Below are positions 1 to 9,196 of a DNA stretch of 64,000 nucleotides, in pieces. Every line of letters begins with the position of its first letter. Position 1 is the first letter of the stretch. The position numbers and the translations under genes were made by a program. The stretch spans positions 1,178,001 through 1,242,000 of the forward strand of contig NZ_JACBYQ010000001.1 of assembly GCF_013408295.1 (NCBI RefSeq), read 5' to 3'. This stretch comes from Psychromicrobium silvestre (GTDB taxonomy: Bacteria; Actinomycetota; Actinomycetes; Actinomycetales; Micrococcaceae). The notes below the pieces were generated by a model. It was not told the DNA's origin. It did no database searches and saw only the letters and a program-made list of their open reading frames with translations.

Positions 1-639
1 CTCGCCCCTACTCAGGTCGCGGTGGACCACCTTAGAACCGAAGGGTTAGCTGACAAAACCGCTCTAGTGGGCGATGTGATGACGGACGTACTTTTCCAGG
101 TTCGAGACAGGCTTGCAGCTACGGAACGCCCCTTACCTCTCGCTCTACCTAGTAAGGACTACTATGTTTGCACCATCCATCGCCCTGATAACACTGATTC
201 AGCAGAGCGTTTGAGCGCCATTGTCTCGGCTCTGGCCGAACTGGATAAGCCCGTTGTTCTGCTGGCACATCCGCGTCTAGTTAGTCTCGCGCAAACTCAC
301 AATCTGTCCTTAGAACAAGGCTCTATTCGAGTGACGAACCCGCTTGCATATCCCGATCTGATTCACGCAGTAATGAACAGTGCCGGTGTCGTCACCGACT
401 CAGGCGGATTGCAAAAGGAAGCATTCCTGCTCCGCGTCCCCTGCACCACAGTACGAACGGAAACGGAATGGGTGGAGACGGTAGAACTCGGTTGGAATCG
501 CTTGGTAGGGAACGATCTACGCACTCTGACCGAAACGGTGCAACGTCCTGCGCCGAGCCCAACAGATGCGACTCCCTACGGCGATGGCAAGGCCGCCCAA
601 TACGCAGTAGACGCCATTCTCCGGACTTTTGCAGGCTAA
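1..639 (+). CDS. wecB: UDP-N-acetylglucosamine 2-epimerase (non-hydrolysing), 5' end outside window
   Basis: Only the C-terminal part is present. The frame is open to base 1 and reads LAPTQVAVDHLRTEG, so the internal GTG at 22 is not the real start. Family hallmarks visible are VGDVMTD, the HRPDN segment, HPR and the SDSGG-like TDSGGLQKEAF motif that binds UDP. The family interconverts C2 epimers of UDP-HexNAc sugars. Next to a WbpA/B/E/D-like set it may act as a WbpI-type epimerase making UDP-ManNAc3NAcA rather than on UDP-GlcNAc; this is inference from context. It is convergent with the minus-strand polysaccharide operon, 5 bp from the neighbouring stop. Confidence 0.85.
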   Translation, partial: LAPTQVAVDHLRTEGLADKTALVGDVMTDVLFQVRDRLAATERPLPLALPSKDYYVCTIHRPDNTDSAERLSAIVSALAELDKPVVLLAHPRLVSLAQTHNLSLEQGSIRVTNPLAYPDLIHAVMNSAGVVTDSGGLQKEAFLLRVPCTTVRTETEWVETVELGWNRLVGNDLRTLTETVQRPAPSPTDATPYGDGKAAQYAVDAILRTFAG

Positions 640-644
640 TCGCA

Positions 645-1736
645 CTAAGAGCCCGCTAGGTCTCGTTCTACCTGGCGAGCTCGAGCCTCCCAAGTGTTCT
701 GTTCACGAACTGCGAGCGTAGTCTTAGTAGCTTCGCGGAGTTGTTCGGGGTCTCGGGTGAGAGTCTCGATCAGGTCAGTCAGTACGGATGTCTCAAACGG
801 CAAGACCCAGCCATTTCCATGATTGCGAACAAATTCGGCGACATTAGTCCCATCGTTGACAATCACCGGCTTTCCGAAACCAAGGTATTCGGCAAATTTA
901 ATCGGAGCAGCAAAGGAACGGTAGACGCTTGGTTCGATAAAGAGCATGCAGGCATCCGCCTTCGCATAATGCTCGACTAGCTCGGCACCGCTCTTATGGA
1001 CGATTGAGATCTTATCGGTCAAGATCTCCGAGTAGTCCTCTTTATAGGCTTCCCACTCCTGCTTAGTCGTACAGATCGTTAGATGGGCCGATGATGAGGC
1101 ATTCACCGCGCGCACACAAGCGCGCATGTCGTAATAACCACCTAAGCCTCCAACGTAGAAAAGTTCCAAAAACTCCGATTTTTCCTTGGTTGGTAAATCT
1201 ACAATCTGTCCGCCTGGCGGAAGCGCTGCGAACCGTTCCGAAGGCATATGCGGAACAAATTTCCCCATGCCCAAGGAAGGCAAGTAGAGCTTGTCGATGG
1301 AGCGTTTATACCCGAGTAGATCGAGGTTGTAGAAGAACCGGGTGCCCAGGCCCAGGAGAACATTGACCTGCTCATTGTACTGAGGGAAACGCCAATAGAT
1401 GTCCCGATAGAACAGGCCAGTCCGGATACCCCGCACCCGGCACAATCTCAAGAATCTGAAATCCATCAGCGGGCGTACCGGTATATGTCGTGGATCCGTC
1501 AGAGGAGTCGGCATAGTACTGCTCTCCGAATAGACAAACGCGAACTTCTCGCCGGACTTGATTCGGGCGCGCAGCGCCTTGATGATCCGAGCCCGCTCCT
1601 TTGAATGTCCGGCCACCAATTCGACCTGATACCCCAGGGAACGGAACGCCTCAAGCATTCGAACCGGGCGGATTCCGCTACCGGTCTTTGCGCCCGTATC
1701 CAGCGCATAGGGAACGTGGTAGATCATTTGGCTCAT
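645..1736 (-). CDS. GT4-family glycosyltransferase
   Basis: The protein starts MSQMIYHVPYALDTGA, with a Rossmann-type N-terminal half and a C-terminal donor-binding segment APIKFAEYLGFGKPVI typical of GT-B retaining glycosyltransferases. The frame opens further upstream (to 1775), but ATG 1736 has a GGAAAG ribosome site about 8 nt ahead and the upstream candidate has none. It is the last gene of the minus-strand surface polysaccharide operon, 56 bp after the flippase. It probably adds one sugar to the lipid-linked repeat unit. Donor and acceptor cannot be told from sequence. Confidence 0.8.
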   Translation of the reverse strand: MSQMIYHVPYALDTGAKTGSGIRPVRMLEAFRSLGYQVELVAGHSKERARIIKALRARIKSGEKFAFVYSESSTMPTPLTDPRHIPVRPLMDFRFLRLCRVRGIRTGLFYRDIYWRFPQYNEQVNVLLGLGTRFFYNLDLLGYKRSIDKLYLPSLGMGKFVPHMPSERFAALPPGGQIVDLPTKEKSEFLELFYVGGLGGYYDMRACVRAVNASSSAHLTICTTKQEWEAYKEDYSEILTDKISIVHKSGAELVEHYAKADACMLFIEPSVYRSFAAPIKFAEYLGFGKPVIVNDGTNVAEFVRNHGNGWVLPFETSVLTDLIETLTRDPEQLREATKTTLAVREQNTWEARARQVERDLAGS

Positions 1737-1792
1737 GTGTTGTGCTTTCCATCGATAGCGTGATGAGGACTGCATAGCATTAGGAACTTCGT

Positions 1793-3097
1793 TCAGTTAG
1801 ATGGTGCTTCAGGTTTAGGCTGAAGCTCTTTGTCGTAGCGTGTGCTGACCCATAATGCCAACGCCGCGAAAATAACCAGTATCAGCGCCATCGCCCAAGC
1901 GACGATGCTCAAATTGCTCACGATGTCGCCCTTCAAGAAATACAGCAAGGCCAGCGGCACCCCGGCATAAAAGATGGAATGAATCAGCATGTAGTGCTGT
2001 GTTTCCGTCACCACGAACACTGTTGAGATCGGTGAAGTAATCAGGCTCATATAGAGCCAAGGAACTAAGGCCTGGGCGATATAACCAGCGTCCCCCCATT
2101 GAGCTCCTAGAACGACAGGAAAGATCCAGGGAGAGAGGAAGTAGATAATGAGGAATGGGACGACACCCAGGGCAGCTGAACGAAGGATCGAGGCTTTAGC
2201 GAATCGAAACATCGAACCTCGTTCAGTCACCGAAAGCTTCTGAAAGAAGACCTGGGCTAATGCACCATTAATTAGCCCCAGCGGAACCTGAAGTACCCGC
2301 CAAGCCATGTAGAACTGCCCTAGCAAAGACCCGGAATACACGATTCCGATCATGATATTGATCCCGTTGACCCGCACAGCATCAACCAGAACATTCGGCC
2401 CGTTGAGCAGTGGCATCCGACGATATCGTCTCAGTAACTTCCGCAACGATGTGTTGGATTCTTCCAAACCTGAGCGAACTTCTCTGGCTTTATGCCGCAA
2501 GGTTAGCCAAGCTGCGGTCTGTCCTAGTAGTGCCCCGATGATCAGCCCGGTGATGCCGCCCAGTTTAGCCAAAGCCAAACCGAGCTGGGCGACGGCGGTC
2601 CCTCCGCTTTGCAGTACGCGGTTCACTCCAATGGCTCGATACTCGCTCTTCCTGTTCAACCAGTAGGTCAAGGCGGAGATTTCAGCCAGAGTGAAAGTAC
2701 TCAATCCAATCAGAAAAAGCCAGGGCGCCAATGACGGATCTCCGACCGCACTGGCTATCATCGGAGCCGCTATTCCGCAAACCACAGTGGCAATCAGACA
2801 GACCAACAGAATTAACCGGGTGGCCCCTCGCTTGAGGACTTTGGCATCGGCGTCCTGGTCCGGAAGCATGATCGCCATGTCGTATCTCAAAGCCGCCACG
2901 ACAGCGAGAGTGCTAACGATGGAACTGTAGATGGAAAAAAGGCCGTAGTCCTGTGGACTGTACAGTCGGGAGAGAACCGGGGTCAGCAGGAGCAACAGGG
3001 CTTGTGCTGCCGTGGTTCCTACTAGCAACGTTGCAACGTGGCGAAGAAAGTCGTTTCTCAGCCACTTGGGGCTCCAACTTCTTGCCAGCTTATTCAC
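1793..3097 (-). CDS. Polysaccharide flippase (Wzx/MOP superfamily)
   Basis: This is a 434-residue, very hydrophobic protein with about twelve membrane segments and the N-terminal pattern of oligosaccharide flippases (VGTTAAQALLLLLTPVLSRL, then YSPQDYGLFSIYSS). Such proteins turn undecaprenyl-linked sugar units to the outer face of the membrane. The GTG start at 3097 is preceded by GGGAGAAG. It lies between an acyltransferase and a glycosyltransferase in the same operon. No Wzy-type polymerase is recognisable in the window, and a separate ABC exporter sits further upstream in the cluster, so which exporter handles which glycan is open. Confidence 0.85.
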   Translation of the reverse strand: MNKLARSWSPKWLRNDFLRHVATLLVGTTAAQALLLLLTPVLSRLYSPQDYGLFSIYSSIVSTLAVVAALRYDMAIMLPDQDADAKVLKRGATRLILLVCLIATVVCGIAAPMIASAVGDPSLAPWLFLIGLSTFTLAEISALTYWLNRKSEYRAIGVNRVLQSGGTAVAQLGLALAKLGGITGLIIGALLGQTAAWLTLRHKAREVRSGLEESNTSLRKLLRRYRRMPLLNGPNVLVDAVRVNGINIMIGIVYSGSLLGQFYMAWRVLQVPLGLINGALAQVFFQKLSVTERGSMFRFAKASILRSAALGVVPFLIIYFLSPWIFPVVLGAQWGDAGYIAQALVPWLYMSLITSPISTVFVVTETQHYMLIHSIFYAGVPLALLYFLKGDIVSNLSIVAWAMALILVIFAALALWVSTRYDKELQPKPEAPSN

Positions 3098-3177
3098 CTT
3101 CTCCCAGGTTCGTTACGTCGTTGGAAAGACTATCGTTCAGAGTCCGAGGAAGCCAACTGCTCGGTCTGCATTTCTCA

Positions 3178-5223
3178 TCAATGACCAAGAACGCCAATCT
3201 TTTCATTCAGGTAGGGTGCCAACAGCTTGCTGTACTCGGCATTTAGGTGATTAGCATCGAAATACACCGAGACTCCACCGATTACTACGTAGCAGAGAGT
3301 CTTGTCACAAAAATAATTAGTGAGGTCAATCAGTCGAATGCCCGGATCGGAAGCCAAACCAACGGCTTGGCTCATCGGATCAGGCGGCTGCGCGGTAGTA
3401 CGAGGAACTGCACAGTCGACCGGTTTGCTCGCTTTGAGGTTCAAGCAATCGCCGGGTCTGACGTCCTTATTGAGCGGCGGATCAGCTAGCACCAATACCC
3501 GGATTCCAGACTCCGACCAAGTCTTCCAAGTCCGAACCAGACCCTCCTCAAATGCCCGATTCGGTTCCTCTCCCACACCGTCCACGCCCATTCTACGAGC
3601 GAACATAGACGTAAATACCGCGGCTGGTTTTGCTTTCGTAACCGCGCTAGTCACCGATTTCTGCCAAGTGGAACATCGTGCGGCCAATCCTGGATCTCTC
3701 GCTCCTTCAAAGCCGAGAAACTTCACATCGGCAATGGCACAGCCCCCAAGCATTGCCATGTCAACTTTCCAACCCTGTTGCCTTGCAACTTCAAACAGGG
3801 CAGCCTTCCACTGTTCAGCATGCGAGTCACCAACCACCCAAATGTTTTCAGACTCCGGGTTACCGCGAGAGAAATCGCAGACAACATGTGTTTTGGTTGA
3901 GCCAGCATTGAGATCATCTAGAGCTGACCCACATTCCGAGGGAAGATTCCAGTATTGATTGACTTTTGACATTGTAGATACCTTCGCAGGACCAAAGGGA
4001 TCAGAACAATTAGCTCCGGGCGCCAGTGCTCTGGGTCCGTAACATGGGAGTGTTTCCTGCTGTTGGATGAGCTGAGCAGCCTGATCAGCCCGCTGGTTAG
4101 CACTCGCTGTTTGCCAGGACGCAAGACCTGCTATCAGGGCCATGGCGCAGAGCATGGCTAGGAAACTTCTCCATGGCTTGGCCGAAAGCCAAAGAGCATG
4201 CCGTCCAGGGTCCTCGATCAGCCCCTTACTCAGTGCAGCAAGGAGAACAGCTATTACGGCCAAAACGAGCTTCCCGATACCGCTCAGGGGAGCGCCAACC
4301 ACAAAAGGCGCCACTACGATGAGCGGCCAATGCCAAAGGTACAGCGAATAGGAGATATTCCCCAGATATTGGACAGGTGCCCAAGCGAGCAGGCGATCGG
4401 TCGGAAGGTCCTTGGCTAGGCTTCCCGAAAGTATTACCAGTGCTGTGCCTAGCACTGGTACCAAAGCCGCATAACCGGGAAATGCGGTTGTCGGACTAAA
4501 CCAAAAAGCACTCAGTGCGATGGCGGCAAAACCTGCAATCGCCATCGATGTACACACCGTGAAGGAGCATCGCAGACGCCGAGCAAGGAAGAAGACCAAA
4601 GCTCCGGTAGCAAACTCCCATGCCCGCACCGGCGTGACGAAATAAGCTTGCGGTTTACTGAATTCGGTGATCAAAATTGAGCACAACAAACTCCCGAGTA
4701 GCACGGCGATCAGAGCAACCACAACTGGCAAGATACGTGCCCGCCAAAATCTCCGGCCCAGCAGGTACAGGCCAAAAAGCAACCAAGGCCAGATCAGATA
4801 GAACTGCTCTTCGACCGAAAGCGACCAATAATGCTGAGCAACGGTGGCGTCCGCCGTTAGGGCAGAATAATCTATAGAATTTGCGGCCAGTAGCCAGTTC
4901 TCTAGGTATAAAGCAGATCCCAGGACCTGCTGCGAGGTTTCGGACCAACGCGAAAAAGGCAGCCAAATGGCAACAGTGAGAAGGGCGACTACCAATACCA
5001 GAAAAGCCGCTGGTAATAGCCGTAGAATCCGACGTGCATAGAACCGCCCAATCCTCAGTTTTCCAGTTCCGGAGATCTCCTTCCAAAGATGTGCGGTGAT
5101 AAGATAACCGGAGATGACGAAGAAGACGTCGACTCCCACATAACCACCAGTGAGCCTACCTGGAAAAAGATGGTTAGCCAGCACTAGGCCGATGGCAACG
5201 GCTCTAAGCGCCTGAATATCCAC
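3178..5223 (-). CDS. AT3-SGNH membrane O-acyltransferase, apparent frameshift at its 5' end
   Basis: The N-terminal AT3 domain has about ten membrane segments (VDIQALRAVAIGLVLANH, then GGYVGVDVFFVISGYLI). It is fused to an extracytoplasmic SGNH domain with GDSHAEQW and the catalytic DANHLN block near the C-terminus. Members O-acetylate surface polysaccharides or peptidoglycan. The only start in the uninterrupted frame is GTG 5223, with no ribosome site. An ATG at 5287, 6 nt after the upstream gene's stop, is in another frame and would join this one if the 7-A tract at 5242-5248 had 6 A. The joined protein would begin MTAINALPRHLASKKPSSTF. So the gene is either switched by the tract, damaged, read by slippage, or the base count is an error. 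The AT3 core itself is intact from the GTG. Confidence 0.85.
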   Translation of the reverse strand: MDIQALRAVAIGLVLANHLFPGRLTGGYVGVDVFFVISGYLITAHLWKEISGTGKLRIGRFYARRILRLLPAAFLVLVVALLTVAIWLPFSRWSETSQQVLGSALYLENWLLAANSIDYSALTADATVAQHYWSLSVEEQFYLIWPWLLFGLYLLGRRFWRARILPVVVALIAVLLGSLLCSILITEFSKPQAYFVTPVRAWEFATGALVFFLARRLRCSFTVCTSMAIAGFAAIALSAFWFSPTTAFPGYAALVPVLGTALVILSGSLAKDLPTDRLLAWAPVQYLGNISYSLYLWHWPLIVVAPFVVGAPLSGIGKLVLAVIAVLLAALSKGLIEDPGRHALWLSAKPWRSFLAMLCAMALIAGLASWQTASANQRADQAAQLIQQQETLPCYGPRALAPGANCSDPFGPAKVSTMSKVNQYWNLPSECGSALDDLNAGSTKTHVVCDFSRGNPESENIWVVGDSHAEQWKAALFEVARQQGWKVDMAMLGGCAIADVKFLGFEGARDPGLAARCSTWQKSVTSAVTKAKPAAVFTSMFARRMGVDGVGEEPNRAFEEGLVRTWKTWSESGIRVLVLADPPLNKDVRPGDCLNLKASKPVDCAVPRTTAQPPDPMSQAVGLASDPGIRLIDLTNYFCDKTLCYVVIGGVSVYFDANHLNAEYSKLLAPYLNEKIGVLGH

Positions 5224-5241
5224 CCGGAAGGTGGATGAAGG

Positions 5242-5248
5242 TTTTTTT
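5242..5248. repeat. Homopolymer tract of 7 A (minus strand) at the acyltransferase start
   Basis: Seven T on the plus strand correspond to seven A in the mRNA. The tract separates an ATG-initiated reading frame (from 5287) from the main acyltransferase frame. Loss of one A fuses the two into a single ORF. Such tracts are common sites of replication or transcription slippage. Confidence 0.8.
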
Positions 5249-5293
5249 ACTGGCTAGATGTCGGGGCAGAGCATTGATCGCGGTCATCTGAAC

Positions 5294-6451
5294 CTAACGC
5301 CTGGCGGCTAGAACCCGGCTTGCAGCCTCAGTTCCGACAGCTTTCAAGGAATGATGTTCTTCTGTCCACCCCGCTAGTTGGTTGCGCCCCTCCGTAGAAA
5401 ATGGTTCTCTAAGGGCCTTCCTAAATGCTTCTGCTACCGACGCAGGTGTCCAATCCGCCGTCCAACCTAGCCCGTTGTCATCAATGAGTGCGCGCATTGG
5501 CCCAACCCCTGCATAAATGCAAGGAACTCCCGCGGACATACCGGCCAAAGCCTTAGTCGCGAAAGCAAAGTCGTACCCTCTACTCGGACGGACAGAAGCT
5601 AAATTTGCTTTTGCTCCCCTGAACCAACGGGCTATCTCCTGGCCAGAAATCGGTGGTCGAATAGCAATACGTTCTTCAAACCCGCTAGTTAGGGCTTGAA
5701 GCTCTGCCACCTCGGTTCCTTGACCGAACAACAATAGCTTGAGCTCTGGGAACTCATCAGCGATCAGCTTGAACCCCTCAACGAAGACCGTTGTTCCCTG
5801 TATTTCCGACATGGTTCCGGCATAGAGGAAATAGGGAAATCCCGGGTCTTCGGCAATCCCCTCGAAAGAAAAAGTATCGGTATCGACGCCCGTACCGACA
5901 ACCCAAATATCCTTTCGAGTTCCGATAAGCTCTTCGATCTCAGCTTTGACTGCGGCAGAAACTGTAAGTATGCCCGCAGAACGTCTCAACACCAGACGCT
6001 CAAGCCAGGTCAGAATCTTGAGTGGAAGCGCCCCCACACCGATTCCTTTTGCCGCGCTAGACGAGACGTCTGCGGAGTAATACACGAACGGGGTGCGTCT
6101 TAGCATGGACACCATGGCAACCATCAGTCCGGTGGTAGGGGGTGGCTCAACCACGTAGACGTCGGTCTTTGCGGAAAACAGCAATCTAAAAAACACGGGT
6201 AAATCAAAACTCAAATATTGAATATATCCGCGAACGTTCCCGCCTTGATCTCTCAATACTGGCCACCTTGAGATGCGGTAATCGGCATGAAATTCACTCG
6301 CTGATTGAGTCGGCGGCTTCGAAGTTAATACCTGAACTTCAGCCCCTTTCGCGACCAAGCTTTCAGCCAGGACACGCAATCGAAATGCCGCGGCTCCCAC
6401 CTCGGGGGCAAACAGTCTGGAAACGATGGTGACTTTTCGTCCGTCACTCAC
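5294..6451 (-). CDS. GT4-family glycosyltransferase (WcaI/WbuB-like)
   Basis: A 385-residue GT-B glycosyltransferase. The N-terminus (VTIVSRLFAPEVGAAAFRLR) is typical of the WbuB/WcaI group, which transfer amino sugars onto lipid carriers. The C-terminal domain has LLLFGQGTE and the acceptor/donor loop GVPCIYAGVGPM. The GTG start at 6451 overlaps the stop of the upstream oxidoreductase by 4 nt (GTGA), so translation is probably coupled. It is followed within 7 nt by the putative original ATG of the acyltransferase. The classical EX7E motif is not clear, and the substrate is unknown. Confidence 0.8.
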   Translation of the reverse strand: MSDGRKVTIVSRLFAPEVGAAAFRLRVLAESLVAKGAEVQVLTSKPPTQSASEFHADYRISRWPVLRDQGGNVRGYIQYLSFDLPVFFRLLFSAKTDVYVVEPPPTTGLMVAMVSMLRRTPFVYYSADVSSSAAKGIGVGALPLKILTWLERLVLRRSAGILTVSAAVKAEIEELIGTRKDIWVVGTGVDTDTFSFEGIAEDPGFPYFLYAGTMSEIQGTTVFVEGFKLIADEFPELKLLLFGQGTEVAELQALTSGFEERIAIRPPISGQEIARWFRGAKANLASVRPSRGYDFAFATKALAGMSAGVPCIYAGVGPMRALIDDNGLGWTADWTPASVAEAFRKALREPFSTEGRNQLAGWTEEHHSLKAVGTEAASRVLAARR

Positions 6452-7452
6452 GAACCGGAAACCCTCACCATCTGTCCGGCACCTGCTGACTCCAGTACTG
6501 CCTCGGCGACCCTTAGGGTGTTCAGCCCCTCCCGCATGGTGACAACGTCGTTGCGCACCCCCAGAACAGCGTCCCTGAAGGCTTCGTGCTCGGTACGAAG
6601 CGGCTCTGCCTTCGGGATAGCCAGGCGAGTCACGTTACCTTCGGAAACGCCTCGGAAAGCAGCCATCGACTCCCATTGGGTAGCAACTGTGCCGTTCTCG
6701 AAGAAGGTTAGGTCTGCGGTAATCGTATCTGCCACGAATGCGCCCTTCTCACCGGTAACCACAGTTAGTCGTTCCTTCATGGGGGAAAGCCAATTCACCA
6801 AATGGTTAGTGATTGTGCCGTTGGCAAGTTGCCCGGTGGCAGCCACCATGTCCTCATGTGGACGTCCGCTGCGGGTGGTGGTACGTGCAAAAATCGTTTC
6901 GAACTCGCTTTGCGCCAACCAGGCGGTCAGGTCGATGTCATGCGTACCCAGATCCTTCACCACGCCGACATCGGCGATCCTGGCTGGGAATGGGCCTTGC
7001 CGTCGAGTCGCGATCTGGTAGACCTCACCAAGTTCGCCAGCTTGCAGGCGTTTCCGTAAGGATTGCAAGGCCGGGTTGAACCGTTCGATATGCCCCACTG
7101 CGCCGACGATGCCACGAGCATCAAAAGCATCGACCAGCCGCTGCCCAGCCGCTGTGCTGGCAGCTATGGGCTTCTCCACCAAGGTATGAACCCCAGCCGC
7201 TGCCAGAGCCAAGCCAACTTCTTCATGCATCCCTGTGGGTACCGCAGCCACGGCCATATCCAAGCCCACTTCAATCAATTCGTCCACAGAGCCAAGCACC
7301 GGAAGCCCCCCGGCTACTCCGTGCGGATCGCCGAACGCATCCGCCACAGCAACCAGTTCCAAGCCTTCCACTTCACGAATAACCCGGGCGTGGTGACGTC
7401 CCATCATGCCCAAGCCAATCAAACCCACCCTCAGGGTTCTGTTGTCAGTCAT
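6448..7452 (-). CDS. Gfo/Idh/MocA oxidoreductase, WbpB/WlbA-like UDP-sugar 3-dehydrogenase
   Basis: It has an N-terminal NAD-binding Rossmann fold (VGLIGLGMMGRHHARV) and the family EKPIA motif with its catalytic lysine near residue 94. A C-terminal alpha/beta domain follows. ATG 7452 is chosen because it lies 1 nt after the stop of the upstream aminotransferase and directly before the Rossmann strand; the frame open to 7488 only adds an atypical leader. In the Wbp pathway the enzyme oxidises C3 of UDP-GlcNAcA to the 3-keto form, the substrate of the aminotransferase encoded just upstream. Function is inferred from family plus gene neighbours. Confidence 0.82.
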   Translation of the reverse strand: MTDNRTLRVGLIGLGMMGRHHARVIREVEGLELVAVADAFGDPHGVAGGLPVLGSVDELIEVGLDMAVAAVPTGMHEEVGLALAAAGVHTLVEKPIAASTAAGQRLVDAFDARGIVGAVGHIERFNPALQSLRKRLQAGELGEVYQIATRRQGPFPARIADVGVVKDLGTHDIDLTAWLAQSEFETIFARTTTRSGRPHEDMVAATGQLANGTITNHLVNWLSPMKERLTVVTGEKGAFVADTITADLTFFENGTVATQWESMAAFRGVSEGNVTRLAIPKAEPLRTEHEAFRDAVLGVRNDVVTMREGLNTLRVAEAVLESAGAGQMVRVSGS

Positions 7453-7453
7453 C

Positions 7454-8545
7454 TTAGGAGCCAGCCTTGGCCAGAGTGTTGACCGCATTGACTATTCGCT
7501 CCAGGTCTCCTTGGCTGAGCGAAGGGTGCACCGGTAGCGACAACACTTCCTTGGCTGCGATCTCGGTATTCGGCAGATCCTCAGTACGCATAAAGGGCAG
7601 TAGCCTGTGGTTGGGAACCGGGTAGTAGACACCCGAGCCGATGTTGTACTCTTCGCGCAAAGCCTTGGCGAGTCCGTCCCGATCCTCAGATACTCGAATC
7701 GTGTATTGGTGATACACATGCGAGGCTCCCGGAGCCACCTTGGGCGTCTGAACTCCGGACAGATTAGCGTCCAGGAAAGCGGCATTCTGCTGTCGTTGCT
7801 CGGTCCAGCCCAACACCTTCGTTAGCTGTACCCGACCTATGGCCGCATGAAGATCGGTCATCCGGGCGTTGAACCCAACCAATTCGTTCTCATACTGCTT
7901 CTCCATACCCTGGTTGCGCAAAAGCCGCAGCTTGCGCTCAATCTCGGGGTTCGACGTCGTAACCATGCCACCTTCACCCGAAGTCATGTTCTTGGTCGGG
8001 TAGAGGCTGAACATGGCAAAAGCCCCGAAGGTACCAACCTTCTTGCCGTTAACGCTGGCGCCGTGCGCTTGTGCGGCATCTTCATAAAGTTCGAGTCCTC
8101 GTTCATCGGCAAGCTTGCCAAGGCCATTGACATCGAAGGGATGCCCGTAGAGGTGCACCGGCATAATGCCCTTGGTCTTCTCTGTGATCAGTGAAGCCAC
8201 ATGTCCAGCGTCGAGGCCGTAATAATCCAGCTCAATATCGGCGAATACCGGAGTAGCACCAGTCAAGGCCACCGAGTTAGCTGTCGCAGCAAAGGTGAAG
8301 GAGGGGACAATAACCTCGTCTCCCGCACCCACTCCGGCGGCAAGTAACCCGAGGTGCAAGCCAGAAGTACCCGAATTCACAGCCACTGCGGCGCGCCCAT
8401 CGGAAAGAACCGATGAGAACTCGGTCTCAAAGTCGGCCACTTGTTTGCCTTGGGCGAGCATGCCAGAACTCAACACGGCGTCAACGGCTGCCCTTTCCTC
8501 TGCGCCGATAATCGGCTTGGCTGCGGGGATAAAGTCCTGGCTCAT
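7454..8545 (-). CDS. DegT/DnrJ/EryC1/StrS sugar aminotransferase (WbpE-like)
   Basis: A 363-residue PLP enzyme. The cofactor lysine is K185 in SLYPTKNMTSGEGG, with D156 and Q159 in YEDAAQAHGA as the usual PLP contacts. The N-terminal substrate loop AAKPIIGAEE is also present. Members transfer an amino group, usually from glutamate, to a keto sugar nucleotide. Between a WbpB-like oxidoreductase and a WbpD-like acetyltransferase, the likely product is UDP-GlcNAc3NA. The start overlaps the acetyltransferase stop by 4 nt (ATGA), indicating coupled translation. Confidence 0.85.
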   Translation of the reverse strand: MSQDFIPAAKPIIGAEERAAVDAVLSSGMLAQGKQVADFETEFSSVLSDGRAAVAVNSGTSGLHLGLLAAGVGAGDEVIVPSFTFAATANSVALTGATPVFADIELDYYGLDAGHVASLITEKTKGIMPVHLYGHPFDVNGLGKLADERGLELYEDAAQAHGASVNGKKVGTFGAFAMFSLYPTKNMTSGEGGMVTTSNPEIERKLRLLRNQGMEKQYENELVGFNARMTDLHAAIGRVQLTKVLGWTEQRQQNAAFLDANLSGVQTPKVAPGASHVYHQYTIRVSEDRDGLAKALREEYNIGSGVYYPVPNHRLLPFMRTEDLPNTEIAAKEVLSLPVHPSLSQGDLERIVNAVNTLAKAGS

Positions 8546-9138
8546 GCGTCGTCCTCTGCTTCTTTCAGGGAATTTCCATCTTCAATATACTTGGCGCCGG
8601 TCTGCGGACACACCCAAAAACCGTCCTCGGCACGAAGTGGCACTCCAGCTTTACCAACCCATCCGAGTCGTTTGGCTGGCACTCCGGCCACCAGCGCGAA
8701 GGCTGGCACATCCTTCGCGACCACGGCACCCGCCGCCACGGTGGCCCATCTGCCGATAGTCACCGGGGCAATGCAAACAGCTCTCGCCCCGATGGATGCC
8801 CCGTCTTCAATGGTGACTCCCACAGGCTCCCAATCGTGGGCGCTCTTCAGGCTTCCATCCGGGCTGACCGAACGAGGATAGGTGTCATTTGTGAGTACAA
8901 CGGCTGGGCCAATGAAAACACCCTTTCCTAGCTTGGCTGGCTCATATACCAAGGCGTAGTTCTGAATCTTAGTGTTCTCGCCGATCTGCACGCCGCTACC
9001 GACGTAGGCACCACGACCTACAATGCAGTTCTCCCCCAGCACTGCTCCTTCACGAACCTGAGCAAGATGCCAAATTTTTGTTCCAGCGCCGAGCTGCACG
9101 CCTTCTGCAACATCCGCACTTTGGGCTATTGATGTCAT
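8542..9138 (-). CDS. Left-handed beta-helix sugar N-acetyltransferase (WbpD/WlbB-like)
   Basis: A 198-residue protein made of hexapeptide repeats (for example VGRGAYVGSGVQIGENTKIQ, and later IGARAVCIAPVTIG and GRWATVAAGAVV). It has the DTYPRS loop seen in WlbB/WbpD enzymes. These trimeric acetyl-CoA enzymes acetylate the 3-amino group of UDP-GlcNAc3NA. ATG 9138 is preferred over GTG 9144 because AGGAA sits 7 nt upstream of the ATG. It is coupled to the aminotransferase downstream. Confidence 0.85.
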   Translation of the reverse strand: MTSIAQSADVAEGVQLGAGTKIWHLAQVREGAVLGENCIVGRGAYVGSGVQIGENTKIQNYALVYEPAKLGKGVFIGPAVVLTNDTYPRSVSPDGSLKSAHDWEPVGVTIEDGASIGARAVCIAPVTIGRWATVAAGAVVAKDVPAFALVAGVPAKRLGWVGKAGVPLRAEDGFWVCPQTGAKYIEDGNSLKEAEDDA

Positions 9139-9196
9139 GTTCACTTCCTGCTTATCGGTTCGTCTCAGAGAAATGGGACGAGGAGTTTTTTATGTT

